Positions 24,629 to 32,706 of a stretch of 48,654 bases of DNA are shown one piece after another. Every line of letters begins with the position of its first letter. Position 1 is the first letter of the stretch. A program made the position numbers and the translations under genes. The DNA is from Streptomyces sp. AW19M42 (GTDB taxonomy: Bacteria; Actinomycetota; Actinomycetes; Streptomycetales; Streptomycetaceae): assembly GCA_000470535.1 (NCBI GenBank), contig CBRG010000085.1, positions 1 to 48,654 of the forward strand, read 5' to 3'. The notes under the pieces were generated by a model. That model had not been told where the DNA came from, did no database searches, and saw only the letters and a program-made list of their open reading frames with translations.

Positions 24629-25384
24629 TCAGTTCCCGCCCACGAGCGCGGGTCGGGCCTCCGCCGAAACGAAGCTGTAGCAGGGAAGCGGGCCGACGGA
24701 CCGGATCTCCGCATGCTCCCGAAAGGCCGCCCCAAGGCTCTGGGCCCGCGAGAGGAAGGCCTCGCTCTCGGAGCGGTCGACGAGGAAGGACTCGTTCAGC
24801 ACGCATCCCTGGACCTCCGGCCCCGGGACGGATGCCCGAGCAACAGGTGCGAGCTCGCGCAGGATCCGCTGCCCCGCGCCGGCTGCCCGCCTGGTGAGAG
24901 CGCCGGCGATGGCCTCGCCCAGCCGGAGGCTGGCCTCGTAGCCCGGGTTTCTCCGGGCGGCCGCACGGAGTTGCCGCACGCTCGTGTCCTCGGCGACGAG
25001 TGCTTCCAGCGCGTTCTGCGCGGGAAGGACCTTCACGTTGATCTCGATGCGACCCGCGAGCCGGTCCAGGGTGGCGGCATACCCGGCTTCCTGAACCGTC
25101 AGTTGCGCGAGGACCGACTGCTCGTCCGCCGCGACCATGCCGAACCGCATGGGAAGCACCGGCCCATCGTCTGCCAGTCGCATCAGAAGGTCCTGGTGTG
25201 CCAGCAGGTCGCGTCGACGGGCGCGCAGTTGCGGCGGCGCGTCGCTGACGACCGCTTCAAGCAGGCCCTGACCGATGACCCGGAGGGCCGCCGGTGGCGA
25301 TCCGACACCGACCGCGTCCTTCGGCAGCGCCGTCGCGGCCCGCAGGATCGCGTAGACGTACACACCCTCGGTCGAGGCACTCAT
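24629..25384 (-). CDS. gvpF: Gas vesicle protein GvpF (GvpF/L family)
   Basis: This 251-residue GvpF/L-family protein has GVYVYAILRAATALP at the N-terminus and PVLPMRFGMVAADEQSVLAQL in the middle. The C-terminal EVQGCVLNESFLVDRSESEAFLSRAQSLG and VGPLPCYSFV end the fold. GvpF associates with the inner face of the vesicle and with GvpA during assembly. The start at 25384 is preferred because GGAGG lies 7 nt upstream; the first ATG, 25390, overlaps the gvpA stop and is too close to that site. It is the first of two GvpF/L paralogues here, with gvpL at 21054-21869. Confidence 0.92.
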   Translation of the reverse strand: MSASTEGVYVYAILRAATALPKDAVGVGSPPAALRVIGQGLLEAVVSDAPPQLRARRRDLLAHQDLLMRLADDGPVLPMRFGMVAADEQSVLAQLTVQEAGYAATLDRLAGRIEINVKVLPAQNALEALVAEDTSVRQLRAAARRNPGYEASLRLGEAIAGALTRRAAGAGQRILRELAPVARASVPGPEVQGCVLNESFLVDRSESEAFLSRAQSLGAAFREHAEIRSVGPLPCYSFVSAEARPALVGGN

Positions 25385-25386
25385 GC

Positions 25387-25842
25387 TCATGCCTCCGCGC
25401 GCCGTCGTCGGCTCTCACTGCTGCGGGCAGGCGCACGTCGCTTCTTCGGACGCTCCTGCGGCTCGTCCTCTTCCTCGGACGAGTCGTCGCCACCGCCTAC
25501 TGCTTTGCGCACGGTGCTGCCCACGGTCTCCGCCGCGCTTCGCACCTTGCGCTTCCCCACCGACTTGGCCACACCGCCGCCGAGAAGCTCGGGGATCGTG
25601 GTGCTGCCGGAATCGCGCTCAAGGTCGAGCCGGTTGCACGCCTCCGCGAAGCGCAGGTACGTGTCCACACTCGCGACGACGATGCGCGCGTCGATCTTCA
25701 GGATCTCGATGCCGACCAGTGAAACCCGGATGAATACGTCGATGACCATGCCACGGTCAAGAATGAGCTCCAGCACGTCGTACAACGTTCCAGCGCGGGG
25801 CGGGCAGGCCACTACCTCGTCCGAGTAGGTGGTCGCGGTCAT
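25387..25842 (-). CDS. gvpA: Gas vesicle structural protein GvpA with extended C-terminus
   Basis: This 151-residue protein has the GvpA core in residues 17-80: the LYDVLELILDRGMVIDVFIRVS helix-strand unit, then VGIEILKIDARIVVASVDTYLRFAEACNRL. A basic, Ser/Glu-rich tail of about 70 residues follows (EEEDEPQERPKKRRAPARSS), which is longer than in classical GvpA of about 70-80 residues. GvpA forms the ribbed shell. The ATG at 25842 has GGAAGGA 5-6 nt upstream. A TTG 15 nt earlier in the same frame is not needed. It is the second gene, directly after gvpO. Confidence 0.93.
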   Translation of the reverse strand: MTATTYSDEVVACPPRAGTLYDVLELILDRGMVIDVFIRVSLVGIEILKIDARIVVASVDTYLRFAEACNRLDLERDSGSTTIPELLGGGVAKSVGKRKVRSAAETVGSTVRKAVGGGDDSSEEEDEPQERPKKRRAPARSSESRRRRAEA

Positions 25843-25875
25843 GGGAAGTCCTTCCAACAGGGAGCAAAGCGCAGG

Positions 25876-26199
25876 TCACTCGTCGGCTGCACCGCGTCGG
25901 TAGCGGCGGACCCTGCGGTATTGCAGGAGTTCGCCGTCCCGGTCCAGCTGCACCTCGTAGGAGGCGAGGAGGCTTGTGGTGTCGGGGATCCGTGGCACTT
26001 CCAGAACGTCCACCACCACGCACCAGCCGTCGTCCTCGCGGCGCACGGCGGAGACCCCCTCCGCGGGATGGCCGATCAACCCCTCCAGGCTCTTGCTGGC
26101 AGCACGAGCCGCATGCTCCGGCCCTCGCGCCGGTCGTCGGGTACGGGAGGCGGTCGCCGTCTTCGAGCTCCCGGCGTGTGTGCGACGTTGTTCTGCCAT
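25876..26199 (-). CDS. gvpO: Gas vesicle protein GvpO
   Basis: This 107-residue protein matches the GvpO family. The C-terminal domain runs LEGLIGHPAEGVSAVRREDDGWCVVVDVLEVPRIPDTTSLLASYEVQLDRDGELLQYRRVRRYRR, with the typical Trp-Cys and Tyr-x-Val core. The N-terminal 35 residues are basic and low-complexity (AARAASKSLEG is the start of the ordered part). GvpO is essential for vesicle production in haloarchaea. No strong ribosome-binding site lies right before ATG 26199. It is the first gene of the minus-strand gvp unit, so the promoter should lie in the 217-bp gap upstream. Confidence 0.9.
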   Translation of the reverse strand: MAEQRRTHAGSSKTATASRTRRPARGPEHAARAASKSLEGLIGHPAEGVSAVRREDDGWCVVVDVLEVPRIPDTTSLLASYEVQLDRDGELLQYRRVRRYRRGAADE

Positions 26200-26416
26200 A
26201 AGGCCAGTCTCGTCACTCCCGTCGACCGCGCATCTTGAGCGGTTCCATCGGAGTGCATGGGACGAGGACCGGAGCGTCTGTCGAGGTCTCCAACGGCACG
26301 CAGGGGGCGGAGCCGCAGGGCAAGTCGTCGGTTTCGCGCGGGCGGCGAAGGCCGCACGGAAACAGGGGGACGGTATCCCTTGTCAGACCTACCGATAGCT
26401 CACGTGGCACTGACAG

Positions 26417-27208
26417 CTAACGTTGTTCCTCCGCAAACGTGAGTGCCTCGCGATGCTCGTCAAGGCCCTCCCGCCCGTCCCGCGCCCTCAAGGACAGGTC
26501 CGAGCGCAGTCTCCGTGCCATCTCCCGTGCGTTGTCCTGCGGCGCTGCCGCCTCGACGTACTCCAGAAATCCCAGCACCGCCTGCAGTTCGCCACTGCGC
26601 AACGCGACCTCGACGACCTCTTGCTTCTCGGCGGTCAAGGCGCTCACCACACGCGTCTGACAGGCATCGATCCGCAGGCGGTCGAATCGGCTGCCGTAAT
26701 CCGATGATTCCGTACTTCCGCTGTCGGGATCGAAGACGGCGAGCCGCTGCAGAAGTGATCTCGGGTGCGCGTGCGGAGCGCGATAGAAGGGTCGCTCGTC
26801 GCTTCCCGAGAATTCAGCGTTCAGCTGGACCTCGGAGAGGAATGCAGCCACTCGGCCAGGGTCAGGCGTCAGGCCGCCCCCCATCCATCGGGCGGAATCC
26901 ATGAGCGTCCGACCGGCCCCCTCAGGTATGCAGAAGAAGCACCACCCCGACACGCCGCACCAGAGAAGCCCTGCGTCCCGGCCCTCACCGAACACCTTGC
27001 ACCGGAAGGCACGGGTGAACTCCAGGCTTCCCTCCACGTCCGCCCCGAACGCGTCCTGGCTGAGGTCGTCATAGGCTCCGTACGAGGAAATGGAGGAAAC
27101 CGGAAGGCCTTCGTCGAGAAGCCTGCCGGCGACAGCCACCATGTAGTGGCCTATGGCAGCTTCGAGGTCATCCCTCATGTGCTGCGCACGGTCTTCCTTG
27201 TACACCAC
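26417..27208 (-). CDS. Hypothetical protein (possibly DUF6292-like)
   Basis: This 263-residue soluble protein has no recognised catalytic motif. An N-terminal block (LEAAIGHYMVAVAGRLLDEGLPVSS) is followed by the Trp/Cys-rich LLWCGVSGWCFFCIPEGAGRTLMDSARWMGG, and the remainder is helical with charged residues. The GW-C block and the general plan resemble an uncharacterised actinobacterial family, tentatively DUF6292, but I am not sure. The start is set at GTG 27208, which has AGGAG 7 nt upstream; ATG 27178 is a weaker alternative. It may form a transcription unit with the HAD gene, whose stop is 137 bp upstream. Confidence 0.6.
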   Translation of the reverse strand: MVYKEDRAQHMRDDLEAAIGHYMVAVAGRLLDEGLPVSSISSYGAYDDLSQDAFGADVEGSLEFTRAFRCKVFGEGRDAGLLWCGVSGWCFFCIPEGAGRTLMDSARWMGGGLTPDPGRVAAFLSEVQLNAEFSGSDERPFYRAPHAHPRSLLQRLAVFDPDSGSTESSDYGSRFDRLRIDACQTRVVSALTAEKQEVVEVALRSGELQAVLGFLEYVEAAAPQDNAREMARRLRSDLSLRARDGREGLDEHREALTFAEEQR

Positions 27209-27345
27209 CAGGTTTCTCCTGATTCGGCTCCGGTTGCGGGTCCTGTCTTCAAGCCGTTGCCCAGAAAACCGCAGTTCACACGGGGTGCGGCACACCTGGC
27301 TCCGCATCGCCGGCCATAACCGGCCTGCGGCGGGGCCCTCGCGGA

Positions 27346-28017
27346 TCAGGCGGACGGCACCCCGGAAAAAGGGCTGTCGTCGAGGCCCGCGAGAAGGCCG
27401 GCGGGGTCCGGATACACGGCGTCCGCTCCGGCCTCTTCCAGGTCCTCGCGAGGAATTCCCCCGCACAGCAGGCCGATGGCGGCCACGCCCGCCCCGACTG
27501 CGGCTTTCATGTCCCAGACGGAGTCTCCGATGAACACCGCACGGTCCGGGGCCACCTCGGCCAGGTCCAGCGCCCGACGGACGGGGTCAGGTGCGGGCTT
27601 GCCCTTCTCGACGTCATCTGCCGAGGCGGTGGCGGTGATGGCATCGTCGGCTCCGACAGCCTTGCGCAGGGCGGCGAGTTCACTGTCCTTGGCCGAGGTG
27701 ACGAGCACAACCTTCCAGCCGGCCGACGACAGGGCGCGCAACAGCTCCGCCGTCGAGCCGAAGACCGGAAGGCGGTCGAAATACGTGGCGTAGAGCGTGT
27801 CGTGCGCGGCGCTCAACCGCTCGTCCTCGGAGCGGTCGCGATCCCCACCCAGGAGGTGACCGAGGAGGTCGGGGCCGGGCAGCCCGATGGCGCGGTGGAT
27901 GGCGTGCATGGGCACGTGGTGGCCGGACTGCCGGAGGGCTTCCCACCATGAGGTCACGTGCAGGTGGTTGGTGTCCGCGAGGGTGCCGTCGACGTCGAAG
28001 AGAGCGGCGCGGTTCAT
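27346..28017 (-). CDS. HAD-superfamily phosphatase (beta-phosphoglucomutase-like)
   Basis: This 223-residue protein has the HAD core. Motif I is FDVDGTLADTNHLH (nucleophile Asp8 and Asp10), motif II is VLVTSAKDSE, and motif III/IV is the Lys in KGKPAPDPVRRAL with VFIGDSVWDMKAAVGAGV. The helical cap after residue 20 (VTSWWEALRQSGHHVP) is of the CbbY/phosphoglycolate-phosphatase class. It hydrolyses or isomerises a small phosphorylated metabolite. The ATG at 28017 has GAGGA upstream. Unlike the broken HAD gene near 1.9 kb, this copy is intact. It is divergent from the ADH gene. Confidence 0.88.
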   Translation of the reverse strand: MNRAALFDVDGTLADTNHLHVTSWWEALRQSGHHVPMHAIHRAIGLPGPDLLGHLLGGDRDRSEDERLSAAHDTLYATYFDRLPVFGSTAELLRALSSAGWKVVLVTSAKDSELAALRKAVGADDAITATASADDVEKGKPAPDPVRRALDLAEVAPDRAVFIGDSVWDMKAAVGAGVAAIGLLCGGIPREDLEEAGADAVYPDPAGLLAGLDDSPFSGVPSA

Positions 28018-28361
28018 GGTGGTGTCGTCCTCACAGGCTGTGGCGGAGCGCGGGCAGGAGTTCGGCCTCGGCCCCTTCCAGGAATGACTGGTGGTGGGCC
28101 GCACCGCGAGGGTTGTCCGAGACGGCGGAGAAGCCGAGAACCCTGTGCCGGACGGAGCCTCAGTATGGGCCAGAGGGTGCTCGCGCGGGGGGAGGAATCG
28201 GCCGAGTCGATCGAGGCCGGACCCCTCGCCGCCGCTGAGAGCGGCCCGTTCTGCGTATCGCCCGGCTTGTGCGCATGCTGGATGAACGATGCTGTTTCGC
28301 TCGCCCTCGGGCCGGCACCGGTTCGAGGTGGTGCACACCAACAGACAAGGCGGTGAGCCCT
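28018..28361. other. Divergent intergenic region (HAD / alcohol dehydrogenase)
   Basis: These 344 bp between two divergent starts should contain promoters for both genes, but no clear consensus could be placed. No protein-coding ORF is convincing. Confidence 0.4.
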
Positions 28362-29492
28362 GTGAAGGCACTCGTCTACCAGGGGCCGCGGGATGTGGCG
28401 ATTGCCGATGTTCCCGACGCCAGGATCGAACGTCCGACAGACGTGCTCGTCAAGGTCACCTCGACCAATATCTGTGGGTCCGACCTCCACATGTACGAGG
28501 GCCGGACCACCATGGAGACCGGGCGGATACTCGGCCACGAAAACCTCGGAGAGGTGATCGAGACCGGCGCCGGAGTGGACCGCGTGAAGGTGGGTGACCG
28601 CGTCTGCCTGCCGTTCAACGTCGGCTGTGGATTCTGCGCCAACTGTGAGCGCGGTTTCACCGGCTTCTGTCTCTCGGTCGACTCCGACACACCCGGCGGC
28701 GCATACGGCTTCGCGGCAATGGGCACCTACGCCGGGGGCCAGGCTGAGTACCTGCGGGTCCCCTGGGCCGACTTCAACTGTCTCGTCCTGCCGGACGACG
28801 CCGCGGAGAAGGAGAACGACTACGTGATGCTGGCGGACATCTTCCCCACCGGCTACCACGCCACAGAACTGGCCGACGTCTCGCCGGGTGAGTCCGTCGT
28901 CGTCTACGGGGCCGGGCCGGTCGGCCTCATGGCGGCCTACTCCGCGCGTCTGCGCGGCGCGAGTCAGGTCCTGGCCGTGGACCGGCAGGCCGACCGGCTC
29001 CAACTCGCCGAACAAGCCGGAGCCACTGCGATCGATGACTCCAAGGGCGATCACGTGGAGCAGATACTCGACCTGACCGACGGTGGGGCCGACAAGGGCT
29101 GCGAATGCGTCGGATACCAGGCCCACGACCCGCAAGGCGACGAAAGGCCCGAGGCGATCATGAACGACCTGGTCGCGTCCGTGAAGGCGACCGGCGCCAT
29201 CGGAGTCGTCGGAGTGTTCCTCCCTCAGGACGACGGCGCTCCGACCGAGCTGACGCGAGAGGGCAAGCTGCCCTTCGACTTCGGCCAGTTCTGGTTCAAG
29301 GGTCAACGGATCGGAACCGGTCAGGCCAATGTGAAGGCGTACAACCGCCACCTCGGCCGGCTCATCCAGCACGGTAGGGCGAAGCCGTCGTTCATCGTCT
29401 CGCATGAACTACCTCTGGATGAGGCTGCGAGCGCGTATCGCCACTTCGACGACCGCGACGCGGGATGGACCAAGGTCGTCCTCAAGCCCTGA
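28362..29492 (+). CDS. Zinc-dependent alcohol/formaldehyde dehydrogenase
   Basis: This 376-residue medium-chain dehydrogenase is a paralogue of the one at 14569-15756. Catalytic-zinc residues appear in TNICGSDLHMYEGRTT and GHENLGEV. The structural-zinc cluster is CGFCANCERGFTGFC. The NAD loop is VVVYGAGPVGLMAAYSA, and the family insert GGAYGFAAMGTYAGGQAEYLRVP is present. Near the C-terminus IGTGQANVKAYNRHL matches the glutathione-independent formaldehyde dehydrogenase (FdhA) type. It probably oxidises formaldehyde or another aldehyde. The start is GTG 28362; GTG 28353 is too near the candidate AAGG site. Confidence 0.9.
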   Translation: MKALVYQGPRDVAIADVPDARIERPTDVLVKVTSTNICGSDLHMYEGRTTMETGRILGHENLGEVIETGAGVDRVKVGDRVCLPFNVGCGFCANCERGFTGFCLSVDSDTPGGAYGFAAMGTYAGGQAEYLRVPWADFNCLVLPDDAAEKENDYVMLADIFPTGYHATELADVSPGESVVVYGAGPVGLMAAYSARLRGASQVLAVDRQADRLQLAEQAGATAIDDSKGDHVEQILDLTDGGADKGCECVGYQAHDPQGDERPEAIMNDLVASVKATGAIGVVGVFLPQDDGAPTELTREGKLPFDFGQFWFKGQRIGTGQANVKAYNRHLGRLIQHGRAKPSFIVSHELPLDEAASAYRHFDDRDAGWTKVVLKP

Positions 29493-29504
29493 CCCTCGCC
29501 ACGC

Positions 29505-29545
29505 CGGTCCCCGGGGGCCGGACCGTTCCGTACGGGCCGTACGGA
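29505..29545. terminator. Inverted repeats between convergent ADH and SDR genes
   Basis: Two inverted repeats lie just after the ADH stop. CGGTCC at 29505-29510 pairs with GGACCG at 29520-29525, and TCCGTACGGGCCGTACGGA (29527-29545) is a perfect palindrome with 9-bp arms and a single central base. A bidirectional terminator is likely, but the second palindrome could also be a protein-binding site. Confidence 0.55.
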
Positions 29546-29648
29546 CACGGGTGCGGTCCCGTAGCGAGGCCCTCGCCTCGGGCTGTACAGGTGCACGCCC
29601 CGGCCGCCGGTCGCTCCTCGGCCGCCGGGGTTCGGGTGGCCGGATGGG

Positions 29649-30443
29649 TCAGGGCAGAATCGAGTCCACGTAGCCGCCGTCCACCCGCAGGGCGCCGCCC
29701 GTGGTCGCGGAGGCGAACGAGGAGGCCAGGTAGACCACCATGTGGGCGATCTCCTCGGGCTCGATGAGGCGCTGGAGCAGCGACTGGGGCCGGTGCGTGC
29801 GCATGAACTCGCGCTGCGCCTCGTCCCACGGAAGGTCCTTGTCGACCAGCTCGTAGACGAAGTCCTCGACCCCGCCGGTGTGCGTCGGGCCGGCGATGAC
29901 GGAGTTGACCGTCACCCCGGTGCCCGCGGCGTCCTTCGCGAAGCCGCGGGCGACGGCCAGCAGCGCCGTCTTGGACACGCCGTAGTGGATCATCTCCGCC
30001 GGGATGACCACCGCCGAGTCGCTGGCGATGTACTGCACCCGGCCCCAGCCGTTCTCCTTCATCCCCGGCAGATACGCCCGGGTCATGCGGATCGCGGCCA
30101 GCACATTGACCTCGAAGTAGCGACGCCAGTCGTCGTCACTGATCTCCAGCGCCGGCTGGGCGCCGAAGATGCCGAGATTGTTGACGAGGATGTCGGCGTG
30201 CGGCAGCGCGTCCCGCACCTGCCGGGCGCCGTCCTCGGTCGCGATGTCACCCGGCGCGGCGACGAACTCCGCCTCCGGGCACTGTTCGCGCAGCCGCTCG
30301 ATGGCAGCCGCCACCGAATCGGCGCTGCGGCCGTTGACCGCGACACGGGCGCCCGCCCCCGCGAGACCGGCGGCGATCGCCGCGCCGATTCCCTGCGTGG
30401 AGCCGGTGACCAGAGCTGATTTTCCGGAGAGATTGACGAGCAT
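29649..30443 (-). CDS. Short-chain dehydrogenase/reductase (classical SDR)
   Basis: This 264-residue SDR has the cofactor motif ALVTGSTQGIGAAIAAGLAG (residues 10-29) and the NNLGIFG strand. The catalytic Tyr-x3-Lys is in MIHYGVSKTALL, with Ser in IASDSAVVI. RVDGGYVDSIL ends the fold in the usual way. The Ser/Gly-rich Rossmann and Arg-containing NGRSADSV loop favour NADP(H). The ATG at 30443 has GGAAGG 8 nt upstream; a GTG/ATG further up (30476) has no good site. The substrate is not predictable. It stands alone on the minus strand. Confidence 0.92.
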   Translation of the reverse strand: MLVNLSGKSALVTGSTQGIGAAIAAGLAGAGARVAVNGRSADSVAAAIERLREQCPEAEFVAAPGDIATEDGARQVRDALPHADILVNNLGIFGAQPALEISDDDWRRYFEVNVLAAIRMTRAYLPGMKENGWGRVQYIASDSAVVIPAEMIHYGVSKTALLAVARGFAKDAAGTGVTVNSVIAGPTHTGGVEDFVYELVDKDLPWDEAQREFMRTHRPQSLLQRLIEPEEIAHMVVYLASSFASATTGGALRVDGGYVDSILP

Positions 30444-30710
30444 GGAAGTCGCCTTCCCTGGATGAACCCGGATCAATCAGTCGAGAATCGTCGATTTGTC
30501 GCCCCACCGGTCTCTTGCGCCTCCCCCGTGGCACCACGGCCGCCCCACGCCTCCCGCAGGCCCCAGGGGCGCACAGCAAGGACGGTGAAGCACGCGGTCG
30601 CACCCTCGACCGGACTCAAGTCGAGGTGTTCATAAGGGGGTTCGGGGCAACCGAGGTTCAAGCCGGTCATCACCGGACCAGGCCTCAGGCCGATCACAAA
30701 GGAGTGGGTC

Positions 30711-30980
30711 ATGACGACGCAGTACGGCGATCACCAGACCGGCCAGCAGCCCCACGGCGCGCCGCGGCCCGCGGCGACCGGCAACGTGCTGAGCATCATC
30801 GCGATGGTGCTGGGAGTGATCTCACTCGTCTTCCTGCCGATCGTCTTCGGTGTGGTCGCTCTGGTCCTGGCCATAGTCGCCAAGACCGTCCGGCGCGAAC
30901 GGCTCGCGGTGATCGCCATCGTGGTCAGCGCCGTGGGCCTGGTCGGCGGCATGGTCCTCGGAGCCCTGCTGGCCTCGTGA
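30711..30980 (+). CDS. Small DUF4190-like membrane protein
   Basis: This 89-residue protein has a hydrophilic, Gln/His-rich N-terminus (TTQYGDHQTGQQPHGAPRPAA) and two closely spaced membrane helices (VLSIIAMVLGVISLVFLPIVFGVVALVLAI and LAVIAIVVSAVGLVGGMVLGALLA) joined by a short basic loop (KTVRRER). This is the layout of DUF4190-type proteins, which are common in Streptomyces and of unknown function. AGGAG lies 8 nt before the ATG. A strong hairpin follows the gene. Confidence 0.85.
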   Translation: MTTQYGDHQTGQQPHGAPRPAATGNVLSIIAMVLGVISLVFLPIVFGVVALVLAIVAKTVRRERLAVIAIVVSAVGLVGGMVLGALLAS

Positions 30981-31032
30981 CGATCCGGACCCGCGCATCG
31001 GGACCGCCCCGAGCCGCGCGGCCCCCGGCACC

Positions 31033-31076
31033 GGGTCGCGGGCCCGGCCCTCCTGGACGGGTCGGGCCCGCGACCC
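31033..31076. terminator. Bidirectional hairpin terminator
   Basis: GGGTCGCGGGCCCG at 31033-31046 and its exact complement at 31063-31076 form a 14-bp stem with a 16-nt loop. It lies between the convergent DUF4190-like gene and the secreted-protein gene, 7 nt from the latter's stop. Confidence 0.85.
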
Positions 31077-31083
31077 GTCTCGG

Positions 31084-31647
31084 TTACCAGCCGGCCTTCA
31101 CCCCGTTGTAGGCCGTGCGGCAGTCGGCGTTGGTGGCCTCCGCGGCGAGCTTCTCCATGGCGCTCTTCCAGACCTTCTTGGCCAGCGCCTCCAGGTCACG
31201 GGTCGCGGCGGGTACGTTCGGGGCGTACTTCTTGATCGTCGCGATCGAGGACTTGGCGAACTTGTTGCAGTCGGGCGCGGCGGCGTTCCGGTAGCGGGTG
31301 TCCAGGTCCGCGGCGACCGCCTGGCCGTTGTCGGTCGCCCAGGTGTTCCAGGCCGCGCATCCCGCCTGGGTGAAGCCCGCCTGGTCGGCCTCGCTCAGCC
31401 CCAGCACTTCGCCCAGCAGGGCGTTCTCGGCCTTGTCGGGGACCGTGAAGTCCACGACAGGGAACTTGTCCAGCGTTTCGAGCAGCGCCTCCTGACACGC
31501 GGGCGGCAGCGGGGCCGCCTGCGCGGCGGCCGGGGCAGCCGCACGGGCGGCGGGCTCCGCCACGGCGCTGGAGGAGACGGTCAGCGCGGAGACGGACAGC
31601 AGAGCGGCGGTCAGGACGGTGCGCCGGACGGTACGCGGAAGAGTCAT
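31084..31647 (-). CDS. Small secreted protein of unknown function
   Basis: This 187-residue protein has a clear signal peptide: RTVRRT positive N-region, VLTAALLSVSALTVSSSAVA hydrophobic core and probable cleavage after AVA (about residue 30). An Ala/Pro-rich linker (ARAAAPAAAQAAPLPPA) precedes a folded part. Four Cys residues (CQEALLETL, AGCAAWNTW, PDCNKFAK, ADCRTAYNG) suggest two disulfide bonds. No enzyme motif is visible. The ATG at 31647 has AAGGAG 9 nt upstream. It may be an extracellular or cell-wall protein. Similar short Cys-containing secreted proteins occur in other streptomycetes. Confidence 0.75.
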   Translation of the reverse strand: MTLPRTVRRTVLTAALLSVSALTVSSSAVAEPAARAAAPAAAQAAPLPPACQEALLETLDKFPVVDFTVPDKAENALLGEVLGLSEADQAGFTQAGCAAWNTWATDNGQAVAADLDTRYRNAAAPDCNKFAKSSIATIKKYAPNVPAATRDLEALAKKVWKSAMEKLAAEATNADCRTAYNGVKAGW

Positions 31648-31830
31648 GGAGTGGTGCTCCTTGCACGGAAGGGTCTTTCGGTCCGGGCACCGCGTCGGCG
31701 CCCGACGGCTACTGAACGATCACCGCATCCCGCAGGTCACGGCTCCCTTCAGCGGGACGTCCGGGTGCGCAGAACGGCCTCTGGCGTCCGTGCGACAGGG
31801 GCGTCCGCGGCCCCGCCGGCGGTCCGGTGT

Positions 31831-32706
31831 TCAGGTGGGCCGTACGTGCTCCGCCGACGGTCCGGGCTCCGCGGAGGGCAGGGGCGCAGGGGGGTCCCCG
31901 GCCGCTCCGCGCCCGCGGGGAGCCGGGACCCATGGCCGCCTTTCCGCCGGGAGCGCGTTTCCGGTCCGCCTGCGGAAGACCAGGAACCCGGCCGACGCGG
32001 CAGTGACGAGCCAGAGGCACTGGATCACGAGGCCCTGGACGGCCGGGGCGTCGGAGAACGCCGCCGACATGCCGGCCTGCACAGCTCCGTACGTCGGCAG
32101 GAAGCGCACCACGGCGCTGTCGGACCCGGAGCTGGAGAGGGGGTTCTGCAGTGCGACGTCGAGGATGCTGATCATCAGAATGGCGAACATGCCCTCCACC
32201 TCGCGGCGGAGTACCGATCCGAAGACCACGCCGAGCGCACCGTAGGTCAGCGCCGCGCAGAACAGCGCGGCGGCGAGCAGGAGGGGCTGCCGAGGCGGCC
32301 AGGACAATCCGACCGCGACCGTGGCGTACCCGGCGATGGCGGCACAGACCAGCGTGAGCGCGGAGAGCTTGGCGAGGACGAGGTGGTACCTGGGGTAGCC
32401 GGCCATCGCGAGCCGACGGTCGAAGGCGCCTCCGCTGAAGGTGGCCGCGAACATCATGAATCCGGCGATCAGCGTGACCGCGTTCAGGGCGCCGGTGATC
32501 TGGGTCAGGTGGTTGCCGGGCGGGGACAGCACCTCACCGGTGGCCCGCAGCCGGAACGGTGCGGGCAGGTCGGGGATGGTCACATAGGCGAGAGCGATCC
32601 ATACGGGGATGTACACGACCACCAGCAGCATCGCGAACCGGTTGCGGGTGTGGCCGATCAACGCGTACCGCGACGCCGTGGTGAACAGGGACCAGTGCCG
32701 CCTCAT
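31831..32706 (-). CDS. ABC-2 type transporter permease
   Basis: This 291-residue membrane protein has about six hydrophobic segments (for example FAMLLVVVYIPVWIALAYV, ITGALNAVTLIAGFMMFAATF, LVLAKLSALTLVCAAIAGYATVAVGL and VQGLVIQCLWLVTAASAGFLVF). This is the ABC-2 permease plan. The last 40 residues are Pro/Arg-rich and cytoplasmic (RRPWVPAPRGRGAAGDPPAP). It overlaps the ATPase gene by 4 nt (ATGA), so the two proteins are translated together. Substrate options include antibiotics, lipids or other hydrophobic molecules. It lies next to the lipid cluster but on the opposite strand to the PKS genes. Confidence 0.88.
   Translation of the reverse strand: MRRHWSLFTTASRYALIGHTRNRFAMLLVVVYIPVWIALAYVTIPDLPAPFRLRATGEVLSPPGNHLTQITGALNAVTLIAGFMMFAATFSGGAFDRRLAMAGYPRYHLVLAKLSALTLVCAAIAGYATVAVGLSWPPRQPLLLAAALFCAALTYGALGVVFGSVLRREVEGMFAILMISILDVALQNPLSSSGSDSAVVRFLPTYGAVQAGMSAAFSDAPAVQGLVIQCLWLVTAASAGFLVFRRRTGNALPAERRPWVPAPRGRGAAGDPPAPLPSAEPGPSAEHVRPT

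Noticed and set aside
28014..29405. Minus-strand ORF of 463 codons over the ADH gene
   Set aside because: The plus-strand ADH has all zinc and NAD motifs; this frame has none.
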